In this document: piece by piece, positions 59,453-64,000 of the stretch
Layout: every line of letters begins with the position of its first letter
Position numbering within the stretch: the first letter of the stretch is position 1
From: Hymenopellis radicata
Lineage: Eukaryota; Basidiomycota; Agaricomycetes; Agaricales; Physalacriaceae
DNA: 64,000 bases
NCBI GenBank assembly: GCA_015501595.1
Contig: JADNRX010000030.1
Span: 62,001-126,000, forward strand
Direction of reading: 5' to 3'
Position numbers and translations under genes: made by a program
Notes under the pieces: model-generated
What the model was told of the DNA's origin: nothing
Seen by the model: only the letters and a program-made list of their open reading frames with translations
Database searches by the model: none

Positions 59453-59505
59453 CGCGATAAGTTATCGCGAGGAACGAGCGATAAACTTATCTAAGGATAA
59501 GATAG
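59453..59505. promoter_or_regulatory. Cluster of six GATA-factor core sites
   Basis: CGCGATAAGTTATCGCG (59453-59469) is a 17-bp palindrome holding two GATAA cores in opposite orientation. It is followed by GATAA at 59480, TTATC at 59487, GATAAG at 59496 and GATAG at 59501. Located upstream of the NmrA-like gene. Confidence 0.5.
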
Positions 59506-59657
59506 TGCAGGCCATCTAGGGCCGTCGTCGTGTACATTCTACATGTACATACAACGAGACAGCAATCCAATCCTTTGGGGTATTGCTGGTCGTCGTGTCC
59601 GTTGTCCTCGACTCCTCGCGGGTTCAATATCCCGCTCTTCACTCATTCGTCTCATTT

Positions 59658-59659
<2 letters not shown>

Positions 59660-59726
<67 letters not shown>
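59660..59726 (+). repeat. Poly(T) tract, 67 nt
   Basis: Uninterrupted run of T ending 18 bp before the ATG of the retrotransposon's first ORF; preceded by TCATTTTC. Confidence 0.9.
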
Positions 59727-59744
59727 CCACTGTTCTTTTACTCC

Positions 59745-61112
59745 ATGGCCCAACCAACACAAGGCCAGACTTCGGGTCAATCCACGCAGCCCGCGCCGCC
59801 ACCGCCGCCGCCGCCGCCGCCACGCGCGCGCAGGACGCACACCACTGCCGCCGTGTGTGCCATGTTCAAGAAGCTCGACGTCACGCTCCGTCTCTCAAAA
59901 AACGCGGACATCGAGCTGGAAAATCTCGATCGTCAGCAAAAGACGATGGATTTTACGTTGGGTGTTGCCGGTGTGACGAGCGCAGGCTCTCCTGCCGCTT
60001 CGTATATTTCTTTTACTCGGGAGGAAGAGCGCTCATTCTGTGAGACTGATTTCTTATCCCATGTAAAAAAGGTCCCGATGTACATTTGGAACGGCGTCGC
60101 CGCGTGGAAGGCGGATGAGAAGAAGAAGAAGGAGGACGCAAAGGCTGCTGCTGACGCGCCGAAGGACAACAAGGTCATGGACACGACGCAGGAAGTGCAG
60201 AGGGCTCCCGGAGCTAAGCTCGACGTCAAATTCCACCAGAGTTTATATGATACTGAAGACGTGACCCCCCTTCCACAGTCCGTCTTCTCCAACTCCGCGT
60301 TGCGCTACGTCTGGGAAAATGCTGCTACCCTCCCCATCATCAAAGCGAATCCCGCGCCCGGCTCAGTAGCTCGTCGCTACATTCTCAACGTCGAAGAGCT
60401 TGTCAAGCGCTTCGGTGACGACGTTCGCCCGTCGTACGGAGAATATACTGAGTGTGCTCAGAATCGCCTCAGATTCTGCCGTTTGAGAGATAAGGCGGGT
60501 GCACGGGGTCCATACGCGCTTCGTTGGTCCCAACACTACTCATTCTTCGACACACTCACGGAGAAGGTCGCCGAGTACGAGGCATGGGCTCCGGTCGAGG
60601 CGAAGTTGAGGCACGAGTATGCTGTAATGCCTACGACATACGACGGGGCGTTCTACGACCGTGAGTACTCCAACGCGTTGATCACTTACAACGCGAAGAA
60701 GCAGGCGGCTTTGTTGGTGGAAGAAGCGTTGAAGAGGGAGCGTGCGGACGTCGCTGCTCGCTCTGGGAAGAACTCATCCGCGCGAGGCTCCGGTGATGGA
60801 GCCTCGCGCGGGTCCTTTCGGGGTACGCGTCGCGGCCCGGGAGAGGGCGTCTCCCCTGTATGCCTCGCGTGTGGCGAGCGGGGGCACCTCTCCACTAACC
60901 ACTCACAGAAGTCAAACACGAGGCCGATCTGGGGCATCGTCAGGGACAAGAACCTCCTCCACCCGACCTCGAGAGTCCAGATCTGCAGCCTCTTCAACGT
61001 CGCCGGCACAGGGAAGTGCACCCACCCCGACACAGATCGCCTCGACGTCTGTTCTTGGTGTGGTTCCAAGGACCACCACGCCTTCTCTTACTCCTGCCGC
61101 GAGCGACCTTGA
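59745..61112 (+). CDS. Gag-like ORF1 of the tyrosine-recombinase retrotransposon
   Basis: 455 aa from the first ATG after the poly(T). A Gln/Pro-rich start with about nine consecutive Pro (from a CCG run at about 59797-59820) precedes a helical middle region (KVPMYIWNGVAAWKADEKKK) and a Trp/Tyr-rich part (ALRWSQHYSFFDTLTEKVAE). The C-terminus has a basic Arg/Gly stretch and two Cys/His clusters: VCLACGERGHLSTNHSQK (CX2CX4HX4H) and CSLFNVAGTGKCTHP...VCSWCGSKDHHAFSYSC, as in basidiomycete retroelement coat proteins. The frame is intact. The last 317 bp overlap the start of ORF2 in another frame. Confidence 0.75.
   Translation: MAQPTQGQTSGQSTQPAPPPPPPPPPRARRTHTTAAVCAMFKKLDVTLRLSKNADIELENLDRQQKTMDFTLGVAGVTSAGSPAASYISFTREEERSFCETDFLSHVKKVPMYIWNGVAAWKADEKKKKEDAKAAADAPKDNKVMDTTQEVQRAPGAKLDVKFHQSLYDTEDVTPLPQSVFSNSALRYVWENAATLPIIKANPAPGSVARRYILNVEELVKRFGDDVRPSYGEYTECAQNRLRFCRLRDKAGARGPYALRWSQHYSFFDTLTEKVAEYEAWAPVEAKLRHEYAVMPTTYDGAFYDREYSNALITYNAKKQAALLVEEALKRERADVAARSGKNSSARGSGDGASRGSFRGTRRGPGEGVSPVCLACGERGHLSTNHSQKSNTRPIWGIVRDKNLLHPTSRVQICSLFNVAGTGKCTHPDTDRLDVCSWCGSKDHHAFSYSCRERP
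60778..60811. repeat. Perfect 14-bp stem hairpin at the ORF1/ORF2 overlap
   Basis: CCGCGCGAGGCTCC (60778-60791), loop GGTGAT, GGAGCCTCGCGCGG (60798-60811). The first in-frame ATG of ORF2 (60796) sits at the loop and right arm. Confidence 0.85.
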
Positions 61113-63077
61113 AGACATTCCATCCTCCTCCCGTCCATTCCTTTGCTACACCGACTTCTCTGATACGATTATTCACCGACCGCCTTTGCCTAATGCTACC
61201 GAACTCGACAATGAAATATTCTCAAGAATTGTTACACCTTACGACGTTGACGCCTTCGAACGCTTACTCTCTCAGCATAATCTTTTATCGAAATATCCTC
61301 TCCTTTGCAATAATCTGCGTAACGGTTTTCCGCTCGGTCGCATGCCTCCCTTGACTTCAACCATTATAATCCCTAATCATCCTTCTTGTCGCACGCACAA
61401 ATCTGCTGTCGACAAGTACATCGCGGACGAGCTTGCCGCAGGTCGTATCTCTGGTCCTTTCTCTCGTTCTGATGTGGAACGGATCCTGCGTGGTCCATTT
61501 CACTCCTCTCCTCTCATCGTCTCGGAGACCACGCAGGGTCCGGGACTGCCGGACAAGTTGCGCGTGTGCCGCCACTTGTCGAAGGATTGTTGCGACGCAC
61601 CGGCTGTCAACCGTCATATCCACAAGGAGGACTTTCCGACTCATTTCGATATGGCACCCCAGGTCGAACAAATCGTGAGTAGTCTCTGTCGTGTTTAAGG
61701 GTATATAGACTGCATTTCTTTGTTCTGTATTTTGGGGGAGTTTCTGTGCAGGCGTTTTTGATTTTCGTCATCCTCGCTCGGTGTTCTCGCGTGAGACGCC
61801 TTGCCTGACTCCCTCGTTGGGATGTCATCGTCCGGAGCACTCCGTTGTGAGGCGTCTCCCGAGCACTCCGTAGTGAGGCGTCTCACATAACTCATAACTT
61901 GTCTTAAGCCATGTGGCTGACTTCATCTTCAGGTGGCGAATGCGCCTCCCGGTGCACAAGCGTGTACCAAAGATATCGCGAAATTTTCATCGCACATGTC
62001 CCGTACTTCCAGATCACAAGCCGTACTTGGTTTTCCAAGGCAACGTGGACGACTTCTACATTGAGCATACTTTTTCCGTTTGGAGCCGCATCTGCCAGCA
62101 GTAATGCGGGGATGATTGCGAACGCGCTCATGCACGTATGGGAGGCTCAGGGCGTGGATGTCGGTCTCAAGTACGAAGACGACATCAAGAATGTTCGTTT
62201 CGCCAAACCTGATGGGCGTATCACAGTGGGCAAGTTCCGTTATGATTTCGACCACGACGACATGATGGCCATGGTCGCGCCTCTTATGACTCCCTGGAAC
62301 GACAAAGGCGATCTTGACTTTGTCTTCTTGACGGTCTTCATCGGATATCTCTGGCATTTTGCAGAGCGTTGGGTTGGCTTCACAGAGGAGAAGCGCCTGA
62401 AGTTTCTGCAGCGCGCGGAGGTATTCGCTGCATGTTTCTCAGGCGCGGCTTGTACTCTGGAGGAAATCAACAAGATTCACGGGTCGCTATGTCATGTGGC
62501 ATTTGTCCACACGACGGGCACCGCCTATCTCTCATCCCTGTCCAACTTCGCTTCATCCTTCAAGGGCAACGAGTTCATTCGTCGCCACCCGCCACCTTCG
62601 GTCATCTCGGATGTCAAGTGGTGGGTGCGGAAGCTGTCGGAACCTCATTTCACGCGTCCGCTGAAGGCGTTGGGTCCACCCATTGACCTGAGGTTGTACG
62701 TGGACGCATCAACCTCGTGGGGTATCGGGATCCTTATCCGGGGTCGATGGGCCGCCTTCCGCCTTGTACCGAATTGGAAAGCACTCGCGCCAGGTCGCGA
62801 CATCGGCTGGCTGGAGACAGTCGCGATCGAAATCCTCTTCCTTTTCCTTCAGGCTCTGGGCGTGAGGGACGCTCACCTCCTTGTTCACTCGGATAACGAT
62901 GGCTCGATCGGCGCCTTTCGCAAAGGTCGATGCCCAAACCCTTTCATCAATCTCTCCATCCGTCGTTCTTTTACCACACTTGTCGCTACGGGCATCTCAC
63001 CCGCATACGAATACGTGGCGACTGCTGTCAATCCGGCTGACCCCATCTCGCGCGGGGAATTTGGTCCACGGATATGA
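60796..63077 (+). pseudogene. RT-RNase H ORF2 of the retrotransposon, two +1 frame breaks
   Basis: Reverse transcriptase plus RNase H of the DIRS type. Part 1 (60796-61674) runs from a Ser/Thr/Pro-rich lead into SCRTHKSAVDKYIADELAAG and LPDKLRVCRHLSKDCC. A 258-bp intron (61675-61932, donor GTGAGT) follows, then VANAPPGAQACTKDIAKF. An extra T in the run at 61984-61987 and another at 62071-62075 each shift the frame by +1. After them the frame is open to 63077: FPFGAASASSNAGMIANALM, the catalytic GLKYEDDIKNVRF (YxDD form), and an RNase H domain with RLYVDASTSWGIGILIRGRW and LLVHSDNDGSIGAFRKGR. The breaks lie before the catalytic motif, so no full RT is made from this copy without recoding. Confidence 0.8.
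61835..61885. repeat. Tandem 26-bp repeat inside the RT intron
   Basis: Two copies of GAGCACTCCG(T)(T/A)GTGAGGCGTCTC at 61835-61859 and 61861-61885 differ at one internal position. GTGAGACGCC at 61791-61800 is an exact inverted match to GGCGTCTCAC at 61877-61886. Confidence 0.8.
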
Positions 63078-63128
63078 AAATTCACACCCGAATCACGCTC
63101 CCTGACGAGCTTCGCGAGTTTCTTGTCA

Positions 63129-64000
63129 ATGTCTAGTACACCATTTAGATTCGCGGCGCCTTTCGCCGTGGGTAGCAGTGAGGGCGACGAAATTGATGGA
63201 TCGTCGCCACCGCGCCTCTCTGCCTCCCAAACCATATCGCTTCCATCAACATTTTCATTCTCATTCAAATCATCACCTCCTCCTGTCCCTCCAGCTCCTC
63301 CAGTTCCTCCAGCCAATTCTGGCCATATCTTCAAGTCCTCCATATTTGCTTTATCATCAGATGACCCTCCTTTACTCCAGTCTCCGGTTCCACCACCTCT
63401 TAATCAACCAGTGGATCACCTGCCATCGCGCACGTCGCGCTCTCTTGTACTCTCATCCCGTTCATCAGCAAAATCAACGCGAAAACCCAAAAAGTCCAAC
63501 CGGATCGTCAACAACGACATACGACCCGATATTCCTGCTGGTGATCGCTTATTTGGGTGGTCCTCGGAGTACGCTATGCTTCATCGCCAGCTGTTGGACG
63601 AGGAACTCCCTTCAGAACTGGTGGAGCTAGCCCTCTCATCCCTGCGCAACGCATACGCGCCCAGCACGAAGGTCACCTACGCAGCGGGTCTTATACGCTT
63701 TCATCAATTCTGCGACCGTTACGACATTTCCGAGAAGAAACGCATGCCAGCATCCTATGCATTACTGTGCGCATTCATCGGAGAGTACAAGGGTTCAGTC
63801 GGGGGCGGCGCAGTCAAGAACTGGATGTGCGGCCTCAAAGCATGGCATGATATCAACAACGCACCATGGTGCGGTGACCATCGCTGGGTCCAGATGGCCC
63901 GCACATCCGCGAGAAAGGAAGGCGCACATCACAAGCGACCGCTTCGTGCTCCGGTGTCTCTGGAGCACTTGATTGCCCTCAGGAAGGATGTGGACATGAA
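63129..64000 (+). CDS. Tyrosine recombinase ORF3 of the retrotransposon, 5' part
   Basis: Open from ATG at 63129 to the window end with no stop (290 codons). It starts MSSTPFRFAAPFAVGSSEGD, has a Ser/Pro-rich region with a basic patch (KSTRKPKKSNR), then the N-terminal core-binding (SAM-like) domain of tyrosine recombinases: LALSSLRNAYAPSTKVTYAA, LIRFHQFCDRYDISEKKRMP, LLCAFIGEYKGSVGGGAVKN and WMCGLKAWHDINNAPWCGD, ending at the start of the catalytic domain. The Arg/His/Arg/Tyr residues would lie beyond the window. This is the expected third gene of a DIRS-type element. Start choice is the first ATG after the RT stop, 52 bp downstream. Confidence 0.75.
   Translation, partial: MSSTPFRFAAPFAVGSSEGDEIDGSSPPRLSASQTISLPSTFSFSFKSSPPPVPPAPPVPPANSGHIFKSSIFALSSDDPPLLQSPVPPPLNQPVDHLPSRTSRSLVLSSRSSAKSTRKPKKSNRIVNNDIRPDIPAGDRLFGWSSEYAMLHRQLLDEELPSELVELALSSLRNAYAPSTKVTYAAGLIRFHQFCDRYDISEKKRMPASYALLCAFIGEYKGSVGGGAVKNWMCGLKAWHDINNAPWCGDHRWVQMARTSARKEGAHHKRPLRAPVSLEHLIALRKDVDM

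Larger units (their letters stand above)
59745..64000 (+). mobile_element. DIRS-like tyrosine-recombinase retrotransposon, 3' end outside window
   Basis: Three plus-strand genes in the DIRS-type set: a gag-like protein with zinc-knuckle-type Cys/His (59745-61112), an RT-RNase H protein (60796-63077, spliced) and a tyrosine recombinase (63129 onward, cut by the window end). No integrase of the DDE type and no long terminal repeat were seen in the visible part. The left terminus was not identified; it may lie near the poly(T) at 59660-59726. Two single-T insertions break the RT reading frame, so this copy is probably not autonomous. Confidence 0.82.

Noticed and set aside
59616..59646. tRNA-like T-arm (GCGGGTTCAATATCCCGC) before the poly(T)
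   Set aside because: The loop has eight bases and I found no A box, D-arm or acceptor stem; not a tRNA or convincing Pol III SINE.
59543..60043. Poly-Phe or poly-Lys proteins across the T67 run
   Set aside because: Products of the homopolymer; the gag-like ORF starts at the ATG after it.
61911..62104. Separate small genes starting at ATGs inside the RT region
   Set aside because: They are fragments of the RT in the frames created by the two T insertions.
62885..63343. 152-aa minus-strand open frame
   Set aside because: Antisense to the RNase H end and the start of the tyrosine-recombinase ORF, both with clear homology on the plus strand.

Overview
This 64-kb window is nuclear DNA of a filamentous basidiomycete, most likely an Agaricomycete. 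Genes are dense and cut by many introns of about 45-60 bp. The gene set (ORM, virilizer-like, KDM5, PHO13, 14-3-3, UDS1, TOM20, SMEK/PSY2, WHI3-like, APT1, TRM10) is a normal basidiomycete housekeeping complement. The right end carries a tyrosine-recombinase retrotransposon and a Crinkler-like NTPase gene, both common in mushroom-forming fungi. No prokaryotic, organellar or viral block was seen.

Layout. 0-53 kb is ordinary core genome: MTD1 (3' part), ORM1 (-), virilizer-like m6A-writer subunit (+), MDM34 (-), a small membrane protein (+), BST1 GPI inositol-deacylase (+), a KDM5-type histone demethylase (+), PHO13-type phosphatase (-), 14-3-3 (-), a 185-aa orphan (+), a proline iminopeptidase-like hydrolase (-), a DHA2-type MFS transporter (-), UDS1 coiled-coil protein (-), a 716-aa orphan (-), SET5-like methyltransferase (-), TOM20 (-), SMEK/PSY2 (+), WHI3-like RNA-binding protein (-), a PPxY-bearing membrane protein (-), acyl-protein thioesterase (-), TRM10 (+) and an F-box protein (-). 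These genes do not form a pathway cluster. Shared themes are lipid/GPI metabolism (ORM1, BST1, APT1), mitochondria-ER contact and import (MDM34, TOM20), RNA modification and regulation (virilizer, TRM10, WHI3) and chromatin (KDM5, SET5-like).

53-64 kb is accessory. It holds a tiny TATA-driven membrane ORF, a block rich in TACGTAG palindromes and hairpins around a degenerate 25-bp minisatellite, a Crinkler-like P-loop NTPase, an NmrA-like Rossmann protein with six GATA cores upstream, a 67-nt poly(T) run, and a DIRS-like retrotransposon (gag-like ORF, spliced RT-RNase H ORF with two +1 breaks, and a tyrosine-recombinase ORF that runs off the window end).

Five otherwise intact host genes (virilizer, MDM34, KDM5, UDS1, WHI3) each show one place where the reading frame works only if a single base is missing, usually in a short homopolymer. 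I read this mainly as assembly error; annotations there are given as single genes. Exon coordinates were derived by hand from GT/GC-AG sites and frame continuity. For most multi-exon genes the exon lengths sum to a multiple of three.
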